This document shows, piece by piece, positions 25,630 through 34,202 of a stretch of DNA of 64,000 bases. The translations under genes and the position numbers were made by a program. Source of the DNA: Acetobacter oryzifermentans (GTDB lineage: Bacteria > Pseudomonadota > Alphaproteobacteria > Acetobacterales > Acetobacteraceae); NCBI RefSeq assembly GCF_001628715.1, contig NZ_CP011121.1, positions 1 to 64,000 on the forward strand. Reading direction: 5' to 3'. The notes beneath the pieces are model-generated. The model was not told the origin of the DNA. It saw only the letters and a program-made list of their open reading frames with translations, and made no database searches. Within the stretch, counting starts at the first letter, position 1. The number at the start of each line of letters is the position of its first letter.

Positions 25630-25934
25630 CGACGCGGAAATCTCACAGAAGGGTTGTACATCGGGTTAGATTATGAAAAAGTCTGTTTTGCACAAAAGAA
25701 ATTTCCATAATCATCAAGAAAACCCGATGCAGACAGAGTGTAGCGCAGGCGCGTATGAGTTTCCAGCCTCCTGTGGACGGCGTGTTGTGGCCCGTTTTGA
25801 CGGGGGTCGCATGAGTTCGGATGGGGGCGTCATTCTGGTGAAGCAGGCTGATGACATTCTGGGTCTCAGCCGCCGCTTTGCTGCCTGTTTTCGCGATAAG
25901 CGGCATCCTGCCTTTGTGGAATACCGGGTTGAAG
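25630..25934 (+). mobile_element. IS1380-type fragment (left end)
   Basis: About 305 bp nearly identical to the first 305 bp of the intact IS1380 element at 51865: the terminus TCGACGCGGAAATCTCAC, the leader, and the start of the transposase (ATG 25727, to FVEYRVE). It is cut on the right by the IS3 element copy B. Its left junction interrupts IS5 copy 4. Confidence 0.88.
25727..25934 (+). pseudogene. IS1380 transposase N-terminal fragment
   Basis: Encodes the first 69 residues of the 461-residue IS1380 transposase (MQTECSAGAYEFPASC ... FVEYRVE), with one visible substitution (Arg for Cys in FDGG-C/R-MSSDGG), and then runs into IS3 DNA. Non-functional. Confidence 0.85.
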
Positions 25935-25988
25935 TGAATTGCCCCGGGTTTTGTGGAGACAGAAAGACCCGTGAGGTAAGAAGAATTC

Positions 25989-26312
25989 ATGAGCAATAAA
26001 TCGAAGCGTTTTCCGCCTGAGTTTCGTGACCGTGCAGCCCGCATGGTTCTGGAGGAAGAGAAGAACCATCCTTCGCGGTGGTCTGCAGTGATGATGATAG
26101 CGCCAAAGCTGGATATTCATCCTGACACGCTGTCAAAATGGACCCGTCTGCATGAACGTGCCAATGCGCCTGCGGTGAGTGACCTGCCTGATCGAGAGAA
26201 GATCAGGCAACTGGAGCGAGAGAACCGCGAATTGCGGCAGGCCAATGAAATCCTGCGTAAGGCGTCGGCATATTTTGCCCAGGCGGAGCTCGACCGCATC
26301 TTCAAGCCATGA
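25989..26312 (+). CDS. IS3-family OrfA (copy B)
   Basis: 107 residues, differing from copy A by few substitutions (MSNKSKRFPPEFRDRAARM). HTH followed by a heptad-repeat helix. Its stop overlaps the orfB start in ATGA. Intact. Confidence 0.92.
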   Translation: MSNKSKRFPPEFRDRAARMVLEEEKNHPSRWSAVMMIAPKLDIHPDTLSKWTRLHERANAPAVSDLPDREKIRQLERENRELRQANEILRKASAYFAQAELDRIFKP

Positions 26313-27199
26313 CACGCTTCATTGAGGAGCACCGGCAGACATATGGTGTCGGGTCAATCTGCAGGGTTCTGTCGATTGCACCATCTGCCTATTATGCAAC
26401 TGTTGCCAGACAGAAAAATCCGTGTGTGCGCAGCCAGAAAGACAAAGAACTGTGCGATGACATCCGTAGAGTGTGGAATAATAATTTCTGCGTCTATGGA
26501 GCGCGCAAGGTCTGGCATCAGCTCAGACGTGAAGGCGTGGATGTCGCCCGCTGCACGGTAGAGCGGCTGATGCGCCGGATGGGGCTGAAAGGCGTCATTC
26601 GTGGCAAGGGGGTCAGAACCACACGGCCTGATCCGCAACGTCCGTGTCCGCAGGATCTGGTGCAGCGCCAGTTTCATGCTCCTGCCCCCAACAGACTGTG
26701 GGTTTCGGATTTCACGTATGTTTCCACTTGGCAGGGCTTTGTTTATGTGGCCTTCATCATTGACGTCTTTGCACGGGTTATTGTGGGTTGGCGTGTCTCC
26801 TCAACGGCTCATACCGACTTCGTACTGGATGCCCTTGAGCAGGCTCTGTGCCAGAGGCAGCCTGAGGGAAAAGTGACCCACCATTCCGACCGCGGCTGTC
26901 AATATGTGTCCATTCGCTACACGCAAAGACTGGCTGAAGCGGGGCTCGTTGCTTCTGTCGGCAGTGTTGGGGATTCCTATGATAACGCCTTGGCAGAGAC
27001 CATTAACGGACTTTACAAAACCGAACTCATCTATCGGCAGGGGCCATGGAAAAACAGGGAAGCTGTTGAACTGGCAACACTTAAATGGGTCGACTGGTTC
27101 AATAATCGGCGGCTCCTGTCCTCCATTGGAAACATCCCGCCAGCAGAAGCTGAGGCACGCTTTTATGCACAACAGAAATCACATGCATTAGCCGCTTAA
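26309..27199 (+). CDS. IS3-family OrfB transposase (copy B)
   Basis: 296 residues with the same DDE layout as copy A (LWVSDFTYVSTW, HHSDRGCQY, DNALAETINGLYKTEL). Gly at about residue 12 and Arg at about residue 72 distinguish it from copy A. The frame is intact, so both copies may be active or may recombine with each other. Confidence 0.93.
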   Translation: MTRFIEEHRQTYGVGSICRVLSIAPSAYYATVARQKNPCVRSQKDKELCDDIRRVWNNNFCVYGARKVWHQLRREGVDVARCTVERLMRRMGLKGVIRGKGVRTTRPDPQRPCPQDLVQRQFHAPAPNRLWVSDFTYVSTWQGFVYVAFIIDVFARVIVGWRVSSTAHTDFVLDALEQALCQRQPEGKVTHHSDRGCQYVSIRYTQRLAEAGLVASVGSVGDSYDNALAETINGLYKTELIYRQGPWKNREAVELATLKWVDWFNNRRLLSSIGNIPPAEAEARFYAQQKSHALAA

Positions 27200-27293
27200 A
27201 TCAGATAAAAAACGTCTCCACAAAACCCGGGGCAATTCACTCTAGAGAATCTGCAAAATATCTATCATTACACATTAAGTATTTATTATTTAC

Positions 27294-28826
27294 TTAGGTT
27301 ATATTCTGTTTCATCTTTGAATGCATCAGTGTAAAGACAGTAATTGATGATCCTAATGCGAAAATTGATGCCACAAGAAGTGCTACGGCAAAACCATAAG
27401 AGAAAGCATGATGTGCATGCTGAATGGCGATTTCTTGATTGGAACCCTCTAAACCGGAAATAGCACTGGGTAGATCACCGGCAACGATGGCATCGGCGAA
27501 GTCTGATGGATGATGGCAACCAGTGCCACATCCAAAGGCGGCAACCCATTTCCTTACCATTGTTGCGAGTATGCCGCTAAGCATGGCAAAACCAAGCAAA
27601 ATCCCGGAAAATCGTGAAGTCGTACTGATCCCTGACGCCATGCCAGATCGTTCTTTTGGCACAACACTCATGATAGCTTTTTGTGTTTCCCCATTGAGAA
27701 GGCCGCCCCCACTTCCAATGACGACCATGCCAGCCATAACAATGATCCATGATCCGACATATGCTCCCCATGCTGTTATTCCATTGCCAATGGCGACGCA
27801 TGACAGACCACCGGCTAGAATACCGCTCGAAGAGATATGGCGTTCCAGAAGACGTCCAATATGTGGGAAAATCAACATTGCCAGGGCAAAAGGCAACATG
27901 GCGAAGCCGGCCTGAAGTGCTGAGCGGCCTAAGCCGTTTTGGAGAAATAGCGGAAGCATTGAGGCCATAACCTGAGCGGATGCTGCATAAGCAAACATCG
28001 CCCAGACAGCTCCCAGAAAACGGGGATTGGAGAATAGGCCAAGATCTAACATCGGACGTGATTGGGCACGTTCAGATGCTATGAAAATGCCTAAGGAGAT
28101 ACTTCCTCCAATAAAACCATTCAGGGCGTTCCATGAGGTCCAACCGCTTGCCTGACCGTTAATCATTCCCCACGTCAGACCGAACATGAATGCAGCGAAA
28201 AATATAATCCCGACCGGGTCCAGTCTTCGGGCATCAGTATCACGTGATTCTTTGACCAGAATAAAGACTGCGCCAGCAAGTAGGACGCAGATTGGAATAT
28301 TGATATAAAACGCCCACCGCCAACCGAGCGCATAGGCAATAATACCACCAATAATAGGAGCAAGAACCATGGTAAGGCCCATGATACTTCCCCAAATGGC
28401 CCATGCGCGGTTCCGTTCATCTGGATTATGAAACGTATGTCCGATGATCGCTAAAGCAGGTGCTAACAAAAATGCAGCACTTACGCCCTGTAAAGCACGG
28501 GCCAGATATAGTGCTGTGGCAGATGGGGCGGCTCCGCAAAACAACGAGGTAAGGGCAAATGTCGTAATTCCAATCAGATAGATGCGACGGCGTCCATACC
28601 GATCTGCAATGGCTCCAGCGGGCAACAGGAGAGATGCGAAGCACAGAACATATGTGCTGATAACCCATTCAATATCCGCGAAACTTGCACGAAACTCGCG
28701 AGCAATGGTTGGCAGGATGATTGCCACCACATTGGTATCAAGCACAGTCAAGGCACAGCCAGTTGAAGCCGCCAGAAGGACAAATAACGGATTGGTTACG
28801 CGCGAGGATGTCATCGAGGTCCCCAT
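27294..28826 (-). CDS. DHA2-type MFS drug exporter
   Basis: This 510-residue membrane protein has the 14-helix DHA2 (EmrB/QacA) layout. The first helix holds LDTNVVAIILP, the loop 2-3 motif is GAIADRYGRRRIYLIG, and helix 5 holds IIGGIIAYALGWRWAFYINIP, the proton:drug antiporter motif. Expected role: proton-driven export of toxic organic compounds across the inner membrane. The divergent LysR gene is the probable regulator, and a perfect palindrome lies between them. Several start codons are close together (28826 and 28814); the exact N-terminus is uncertain. Confidence 0.9.
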   Translation of the reverse strand: MGTSMTSSRVTNPLFVLLAASTGCALTVLDTNVVAIILPTIAREFRASFADIEWVISTYVLCFASLLLPAGAIADRYGRRRIYLIGITTFALTSLFCGAAPSATALYLARALQGVSAAFLLAPALAIIGHTFHNPDERNRAWAIWGSIMGLTMVLAPIIGGIIAYALGWRWAFYINIPICVLLAGAVFILVKESRDTDARRLDPVGIIFFAAFMFGLTWGMINGQASGWTSWNALNGFIGGSISLGIFIASERAQSRPMLDLGLFSNPRFLGAVWAMFAYAASAQVMASMLPLFLQNGLGRSALQAGFAMLPFALAMLIFPHIGRLLERHISSSGILAGGLSCVAIGNGITAWGAYVGSWIIVMAGMVVIGSGGGLLNGETQKAIMSVVPKERSGMASGISTTSRFSGILLGFAMLSGILATMVRKWVAAFGCGTGCHHPSDFADAIVAGDLPSAISGLEGSNQEIAIQHAHHAFSYGFAVALLVASIFALGSSITVFTLMHSKMKQNIT

Positions 28827-28974
28827 CGCTTCACGATAGCATTAGAAGTTCCGATAATCAGTTCATCATGATTGGCTTGAAAGAGTTGTGTCATGGCGAT
28901 GTTCCGTTGCAGAGCGCATTAGTCTGTAACGCTAGGTCATGCCTTGGTTCTCGTCATTGGTGGTTATTTTCGTT

Positions 28975-28997
28975 ATTATTAGGTTTTGCCTAATAAT
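28975..28997. promoter_or_regulatory. Palindromic operator between MFS and LysR genes
   Basis: ATTATTAGG (28975-28983) and CCTAATAAT (28989-28997) form a perfect 9-bp inverted repeat around TTTTG, ending 20 bases before the lysR start. This is the expected place and form for a LysR-type recognition site controlling the divergent exporter and itself. Confidence 0.6.
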
Positions 28998-29017
28998 GCG
29001 GGGAGGGGGATAGAGGA

Positions 29018-29896
29018 ATGGAACTGAGACATCTCCGCTATTTTGTGGTCTTGGCGGAAGAACTTCATTTTACACGGGCGGCAGAACGGCTGAATATTTC
29101 CCCGCCCACTCTGACTGTGCAGATACAGGAAATTGAGCGCACATTATCAGCTCAACTTCTCAACCGAACAAAGCGTTCTGTGACGCTTACATCTGCGGGA
29201 GAGGTTTTCCTTTCCGAAGCACGGCGCGTGCTCAAACAATTTGCAACAGCGGAGAACGCCGGTCGTCGTGCTGGGCGCGGTGAATTGGGTCGGATAGAGA
29301 TTGGTTATGTTGCGTCAGCTGCTTATACGGGGATACTGCAAGACCAGATGAACCAATTTACGCAGAATTATCCAGACGTGCTTTTAAAAGTACGTGAATT
29401 CCCCATGGATAAACTGCCTCAGTTGGTTGCGGACGGTGACGTAGATATCGGTTTTGTAAGGCTGCCTATGGCGATGCCACAGCTATTGAGTCACCATGTA
29501 TTGATCCGCGATCACTTTTGCCTGGCACTTTCCGTGATTCCTGGTGTCGAAGAAAAGTCGGAAGGCCCGGTTACGCCGCACGAAATTGCCAACGCATCTT
29601 TTATATTGCCCGAGCAGGCTTTCGGCACATTTCAGGTCGCAAGTCGAGGTGGATTTACGCCCCGTATTGTTTCTACGCCAGGGAGCTTACTGGCTGTGTT
29701 GACACAGGTCTCAATTGGCAATGGTATTTCGGTTATTCCCAGTGCTTTACGAAGTGTCGTCAATTTGCCGGGCGTTGTTTTCCGCGATATTGTGGGAGAA
29801 CCAATCGTTTCAGAAATTGCCGCCATTTTTCGCTCAGATGAGGTTGCACCAGCCGTACGTCATCTGATTTCTCAGATTCAAACAACAATAGCCTGA
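29018..29896 (+). CDS. LysR-family transcriptional regulator
   Basis: This is a full-length 292-residue LTTR. The N-terminal winged HTH (MELRHLRYFVVLAEELHFTRAAERLNISPPTLTVQIQEIE) is followed by a linker helix and a periplasmic-binding-like effector domain (from GRIEIGYVASAAYTG). GAGGGGGATAGAGG gives a strong ribosome-binding site. It is divergent from the MFS exporter and presumably activates it in response to the exported compound or a related effector; the ligand is unknown. Confidence 0.92.
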   Translation: MELRHLRYFVVLAEELHFTRAAERLNISPPTLTVQIQEIERTLSAQLLNRTKRSVTLTSAGEVFLSEARRVLKQFATAENAGRRAGRGELGRIEIGYVASAAYTGILQDQMNQFTQNYPDVLLKVREFPMDKLPQLVADGDVDIGFVRLPMAMPQLLSHHVLIRDHFCLALSVIPGVEEKSEGPVTPHEIANASFILPEQAFGTFQVASRGGFTPRIVSTPGSLLAVLTQVSIGNGISVIPSALRSVVNLPGVVFRDIVGEPIVSEIAAIFRSDEVAPAVRHLISQIQTTIA

Positions 29897-29899
29897 AGA

Positions 29900-30730
29900 T
29901 TATCGGGATTTGGCATCCAGCCACGCACTGACTTTGTCGACGACATCATTTTCAATGCCAAAATACCCATGAGGTGTTAAGGAGCCACAATTCTTTTTTG
30001 ATTTTGTTATTCCACCAGAAACCATGAACACGCGCACTTCAGGGCTTGCTGTCATGCCGGAAGCAATCTGTTGGGCGGCTTGAGGCGGTGCGACATCGCA
30101 TCGATCATCTTGGTTGGCCACAATAAGAACAGGTACTGTCACTTTTTGCGGGGTTGCACTAAAAACAGTTTCCTTGCTGCCTCCCATGACTGATACAGAT
30201 TCACTGAGCACGACACCTGCAATAGTTCCTGAAGCTGCATGCGCGGTACCGTTTACGGCAGCGATTGCGCCTTGGCTGGTTCCAAAAAGAAACACAGGCA
30301 CTATTGCCTCTTCATGTGCAAAAGCAATGATACTTTGGATCAGTCCTGCATAGGTCGCGGAACTGCGCTGTCCTCTTAGATTAATATGATTGATTGTATC
30401 TGGAATAATGACTGCGTAGCCTTGTCTGTTCCATAGCCGGCGTGTTCTGACAACAAAGTTATGATCGTGTCGGATTACGCCATTTTTCCCAAGGCCAATA
30501 TCACCAGAACCGCCAGGAAACATGATGATTGTTCCTCGGTGGGTTGCCGGGATGCAAAAGAGCACTCTTACGTAACCACCTCCTTTAAAAGGTATGCTGT
30601 AAACCTGTTCATTTATATCAGAACGTATGGTGCTGACAGAGTGTGACTGCTCAGGACGAGCATAAGCTGTCGTGCAAGGTATTATTAAAAAAATAATTGA
30701 TACTAAAAAGACATATAAATATTCAAGCAT
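29900..30730 (-). CDS. Secreted alpha/beta hydrolase
   Basis: This 276-residue protein has a signal peptide (LVSIIFLIIPCTTAYA) and an alpha/beta-hydrolase core. It has an oxyanion-type IMFPGGSGDIG motif, the nucleophile elbow FGTSQGAIA (Gly-Thr-Ser-Gln-Gly), a probable acid Asp in VANQDDRCDV and a catalytic His in TPHGYFGIE. This suggests a periplasmic esterase or peptidase-like hydrolase. It ends 4 bp from the LysR stop, convergent with it, so the two transcripts may overlap. Substrate unknown. Confidence 0.78.
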   Translation of the reverse strand: MLEYLYVFLVSIIFLIIPCTTAYARPEQSHSVSTIRSDINEQVYSIPFKGGGYVRVLFCIPATHRGTIIMFPGGSGDIGLGKNGVIRHDHNFVVRTRRLWNRQGYAVIIPDTINHINLRGQRSSATYAGLIQSIIAFAHEEAIVPVFLFGTSQGAIAAVNGTAHAASGTIAGVVLSESVSVMGGSKETVFSATPQKVTVPVLIVANQDDRCDVAPPQAAQQIASGMTASPEVRVFMVSGGITKSKKNCGSLTPHGYFGIENDVVDKVSAWLDAKSR

Positions 30731-30958
30731 TGCTCAGCCACAACGGAATAAGTTTCTTCATTTTTCTTACTTGTTCTAAAACAGATTTGCCACAAGGCAA
30801 TAAAGTCTGAACTTGCGTGTTGTGCACAATGCTATGAGTTAAATCGTAGTAATGTGGAGACAATTGTTCTCACAGATAAGCGGCTGCGCTATGCATTGCA
30901 TGGATTGTATGGGATGTAGTGCAATACAATCTTGTCGAATATATGGAAGCCGCCACGC

Positions 30959-32380
30959 ATGTCAGCCTATCCTTATCTGGCTCACTGGAAAGAAGAAATC
31001 AGTCAAAGCCCGAATGCCATTTACCTGACACTTGCTGATGCCTTGGCTCTTTCCATCCGGAGAGGTGATTTGCGGGAAGGGGATAAACTTCCCCCGCAAA
31101 GAACGATTGCAGATTATCTTGGTACCAACCTGACAACTGTAACGCGTGCATTTACCGAGGCAAGGCGTCGTGGTCTCATTGATGCAACCGTAGGGCGGGG
31201 AACCTTTGTGCGCGTCGGTGCCGGTGAAAGCCATTGGCGCCATACCGGACCTGCGGTGGTTGATCTTACCATGAATCTGCCGCCTATTCCTCAGGATCCA
31301 CCGCTCCAGCGTATTATTCAGAGTGATATCTCCGCTATCTTGAAGCAGCAGGATTTGAATAGTCTCATGTCCTACAGGGTAACTGGGGGCACTATTGAGG
31401 AGCGTCAGCTTGGCGCAAAATGGATAGCACCTGTTATCGGTCATCGGCGCATAGAAGAAGTTCTGGTTTCTCCCGGTGCGCAAAGCGCATTAGCAGCAAT
31501 TGTCAGCACGCATACCCAACCAGGAGACGTGATTGTAACGGACCGTATTGCCTACCCAGGGATCCGAACCATTGCAGCGCAATTTGATCTTATTCTGGTT
31601 GGTGTAGACAGTGATGCTGAAGGCATGATGCCAGATCAGCTAGACCGAGTGTGTTCGCAACATCATCCACGACTACTCTACTGTATTCCCACCATTCATA
31701 ATCCCACCACAGCGACAATGTCACTGCAAAGGCGCAAGGATATTCTCGCAGTGGCGCAGCGTCATCATTTGCACATTGCCGAAGACGATCCTTACAGCCT
31801 GTTGATGGATGAGCCACTGCCAGCGTTGGCAGCTCTGGATCATAGTCGGGTCAGTTATATTGCTACGCTTGCCAAAACATTGAGCCCAGGCCTGCGCACA
31901 GCCTACGTCGCCTTGCCGAATGCAGATATGACCCGGCGTGTGACAGCTGCCATTCGGGCGATCGCTCTGACAAATGCAGGTTTATTGAGCGCGCTTACTG
32001 CGCGGTGGATGCAAACGGGGCAAGCGGAAACGATTCTTCATGCCATCCGCAAAGAACTTCGCCTGCGGCAATCCATTGCGCGAAAGGTTTTAGGGGAAGG
32101 ACACTGTTTAGGGGAAGGACACTGCATGAATCCGAACGGTCCACATGTCTGGCTGAAATTGCCTGATTGGTGGGGCAGTGCGGACTTTGTCGCTTATGCA
32201 CGCCGACGTGGTCTTGCTCTGGTCCCCAGCACAGTTTTTACAATTAGTGGTGAGCCACCACAGCGCGCGCGCATCGCGCTTGGCAGCGCACCAGATGCAG
32301 CAAGTCTTGAAGAATCTTTAAATGGTGTGGTGTCCGTTCTTCAGCATAAGCGTTCTCCCGGTTTCGCCGATATTGTATGA
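30959..32380 (+). CDS. MocR-type GntR/aminotransferase fusion regulator
   Basis: From ATG 30959 the protein has 473 residues: a GntR winged HTH (DALALSIRRGDLREGDKLPPQRTIADYLGTNLTTVTRAFTEA) joined to a fold-type I aminotransferase domain with the PLP-binding Lys in YIATLAKTLSPGLR and the Asp/Tyr anchors in IAEDDPYSLL. MocR proteins sense PLP or amino-compound ligands and regulate nearby genes. A perfect 18-bp tandem duplication at 32089-32124 repeats six residues (LGEGHC) in the aminotransferase domain. It precedes the nitrilase cluster and is its best candidate regulator, by inference. Confidence 0.87.
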   Translation: MSAYPYLAHWKEEISQSPNAIYLTLADALALSIRRGDLREGDKLPPQRTIADYLGTNLTTVTRAFTEARRRGLIDATVGRGTFVRVGAGESHWRHTGPAVVDLTMNLPPIPQDPPLQRIIQSDISAILKQQDLNSLMSYRVTGGTIEERQLGAKWIAPVIGHRRIEEVLVSPGAQSALAAIVSTHTQPGDVIVTDRIAYPGIRTIAAQFDLILVGVDSDAEGMMPDQLDRVCSQHHPRLLYCIPTIHNPTTATMSLQRRKDILAVAQRHHLHIAEDDPYSLLMDEPLPALAALDHSRVSYIATLAKTLSPGLRTAYVALPNADMTRRVTAAIRAIALTNAGLLSALTARWMQTGQAETILHAIRKELRLRQSIARKVLGEGHCLGEGHCMNPNGPHVWLKLPDWWGSADFVAYARRRGLALVPSTVFTISGEPPQRARIALGSAPDAASLEESLNGVVSVLQHKRSPGFADIV

Positions 32381-32720
32381 CATGGTTTTGGGTTTGGGAC
32401 TCAACGGACTCATTTGATTTCGTTGAGTCTCGCCTGAATGTCCGAAAAACAAAAAAGTGCATCATTCACGAATGCGTGATTAAAAAATGACGATAAAACA
32501 TATAGTTATGCGCGTCATTTGGAATTGTATGTCTTGAATATTATTTTTGTATGTTTCTGTATGCCTTTGTAAGACAATAAACTGTTAAACTTGTTTTATT
32601 TGTACTTATTTCTAAGTACATACAATATTTTGTCATTTGGTTATCCCGTGTCACGTTCACTTCGGCACAGCGGTCAGTTCCGGTTTCTGGCTGGAGATCG
32701 CATCACACGGGAGAGATATC
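32381..32720 (+). promoter_or_regulatory. AT-rich promoter and leader region of the nitrilase cluster
   Basis: A 340-bp region without genes. It holds a perfect inverted repeat TGTACTTA/TAAGTACA with a TTTC spacer at 32601-32620, further TGTATG-type repeats around 32540-32570, and a structured leader just before the first cluster gene. The base composition is far more AT-rich than the genes on either side. It probably contains the promoter of the operon. Confidence 0.6.
32645..32711 (+). promoter_or_regulatory. Putative SD-sequestering leader stem before the first Nit1C gene
   Basis: CCCGTGT at 32645-32651 can pair with ACACGGG at 32705-32711. The second arm overlaps the Shine-Dalgarno GGGAGAG (32709-32715) of the gene starting at 32721. 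The 53 bases between the arms are GC-rich with short internal complementarities. If the long-range stem forms, it would hide the ribosome-binding site, as in translational riboswitches or attenuators. I do not match it to a known class. Confidence 0.35.
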
Positions 32721-33203
32721 ATGCCAAAAGTCGAACATGCACCATATCAGGATGGTGATTGCTTCGTTAATTATGAAAACAAGGTTTTTGAAGACGTCAA
32801 AGCCAAACCAGGCGAAAAAGCTCTTATTACTTTTCATACCGTCGCCAATGAAGGTTCGGTTGGGTTTGTAAATCTGCTTCAGGCCACACGTCTAATCCGC
32901 AAAGGCTTTGAAACATCCGTTCTGCTGTACGGACCAGGTGTTACTCTTGGCGTGCAGCGCGGTTTCCCACGTCTGGGTGATGAAGCCTTTCCAGGGCACA
33001 TGAACTGCAACAAGCAGATTGCAAAAATTATTGAAGAGGGCGGCAAAGTCTATGCCTGCCGTTTCGCGCTTCAGGCGCTCTACGGATACGGTGAGCAGAA
33101 CCTGATCCCAGGCATCACGCCGATCAATCCGCAAGATGTGCTCGACATTATCCTCCTTGCGCGTCGTGACAACGCTTTCATCCTCAATACCTGGACTCTC
33201 TAA
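32721..33203 (+). CDS. MSMEG_0572/Sll0783-family Nit1C protein
   Basis: This is a 160-residue protein of the family that opens Nit1 clusters (annotated as a nitrogen-starvation response protein). Recognisable segments are [52 protein letters not shown] and the Cys/Arg-containing [17 protein letters not shown]. The fold resembles DsrE/peroxiredoxin-like small proteins, but its function is unknown. The ATG at 32721 is preferred over the longer frame because of the GGGAGAG site. The nitrilase gene follows after 24 bp. Confidence 0.87.
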   Translation: MPKVEHAPYQDGDCFVNYENKVFEDVKAKPGEKALITFHTVANEGSVGFVNLLQATRLIRKGFETSVLLYGPGVTLGVQRGFPRLGDEAFPGHMNCNKQIAKIIEEGGKVYACRFALQALYGYGEQNLIPGITPINPQDVLDIILLARRDNAFILNTWTL

Positions 33204-33227
33204 AGGCCAAAGGAAGGACCGCAAGCC

Positions 33228-34202
33228 ATGTCACGTATCGTTCGCGCTGCTGCCATCCAGATCAGTCCCGTCCTCGGCGATGACGGTTTGGGGACAGCCC
33301 GGAAAGTCTGTCAGGCCATCCGTGAAGCCGCCGAAAAAGGTGTGAAGCTGGCGGTCTTTCCTGAAACCTTCGTGCCCTATTACCCCTATTTCTCGTTCAT
33401 CCAGCCAGCTTTCCGTTTCGGCGGCGAACATCTGGAACTTTATGAACGCGCCGTCATCATTCCTGGTCCGGTGACGGACATGGTGGCCGAAACCGCACGT
33501 GATACCGGCATGGTCGTCGTGCTGGGCGTGAATGAGCGGGATTTTGGCACACTCTATAACACGCAGATCGTCTTCGACGCGACAGGTGAGATCCTTCTCA
33601 AACGTCGCAAGATCACCCCAACTTATCATGAGCGCATGATCTGGGGGCAGGGTGACGGGTCAGGGCTCAAAGTGGTGGAAAGTGCCGCTGGCCGCATCGG
33701 GGCATTGGCTTGCTGGGAGCATTACAATCCCTTGGCGCGCTACGCGCTGATGACCCAACATGAAGAAATCCACTGCGCCCAGTTTCCCGGTTCACTGGTG
33801 GGGCAGATCTTCGCCGATCAGATGGAAGTCACCATCCGTCATCACGCTCTGGAATCCGGCTGTTTCGTTGTGAATGCCACGGGTTGGCTGACGGAAGATC
33901 AGATCAAGGATATTGCGCGAGACCCTGCACTTGAAGGGCCGCTGCGAGGAGGCTGCTTTACCGCCATCGTCTCTCCCGAAGGTAAGCTTCTGGCCCCGCC
34001 TTTGACGGAAGGTGAGGGGATGGTGATTGCCGATCTTGATTTCGCTCTTATCACCAAGCGCAAGCGGATGATGGACTCTGTAGGGCATTATGCACGGCCT
34101 GAACTGCTTAGTCTGCTTCAGGATCGGCGGCCTGCCCGTACCGTTCATTACGTTGGTGAAGCCGATCCGGTTTCCACATCTACAGATGAGGCTGCGTCAT
34201 GA
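33228..34202 (+). CDS. Nit1-type (Nit6803-like) nitrilase
   Basis: This 324-residue carbon-nitrogen hydrolase has the nitrilase catalytic triad in family positions: Glu46 ([13 protein letters not shown]), Lys128 ([16 protein letters not shown]) and Cys162 ([15 protein letters not shown]). The spacing equals that of Synechocystis Nit6803 (Glu53, Lys135, Cys169) with a constant offset of seven. It hydrolyses nitriles to carboxylate plus ammonia. The natural substrate of cluster members is unsettled; a Nit1C cluster in Pseudomonas fluorescens has been linked to cyanide assimilation. Its stop overlaps the start of the radical-SAM gene by 4 bp. Confidence 0.94.
   Translation: MSRIVRAAAIQISPVLGDDGLGTARKVCQAIREAAEKGVKLAVFPETFVPYYPYFSFIQPAFRFGGEHLELYERAVIIPGPVTDMVAETARDTGMVVVLGVNERDFGTLYNTQIVFDATGEILLKRRKITPTYHERMIWGQGDGSGLKVVESAAGRIGALACWEHYNPLARYALMTQHEEIHCAQFPGSLVGQIFADQMEVTIRHHALESGCFVVNATGWLTEDQIKDIARDPALEGPLRGGCFTAIVSPEGKLLAPPLTEGEGMVIADLDFALITKRKRMMDSVGHYARPELLSLLQDRRPARTVHYVGEADPVSTSTDEAAS

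Larger units (their letters stand above)
25935..27239 (+). mobile_element. IS3-family (IS3 group) element, copy B
   Basis: 1305 bp, same length, orientation and 26-bp perfect ends as copy A (16214-17518). Left flank is the IS1380 fragment; right flank is unrelated DNA before the MFS gene. There is no target-site duplication, so it marks a deletion or recombination boundary. Copies A and B bracket an 8.4-kb block carrying the copper and porin loci. Confidence 0.93.
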
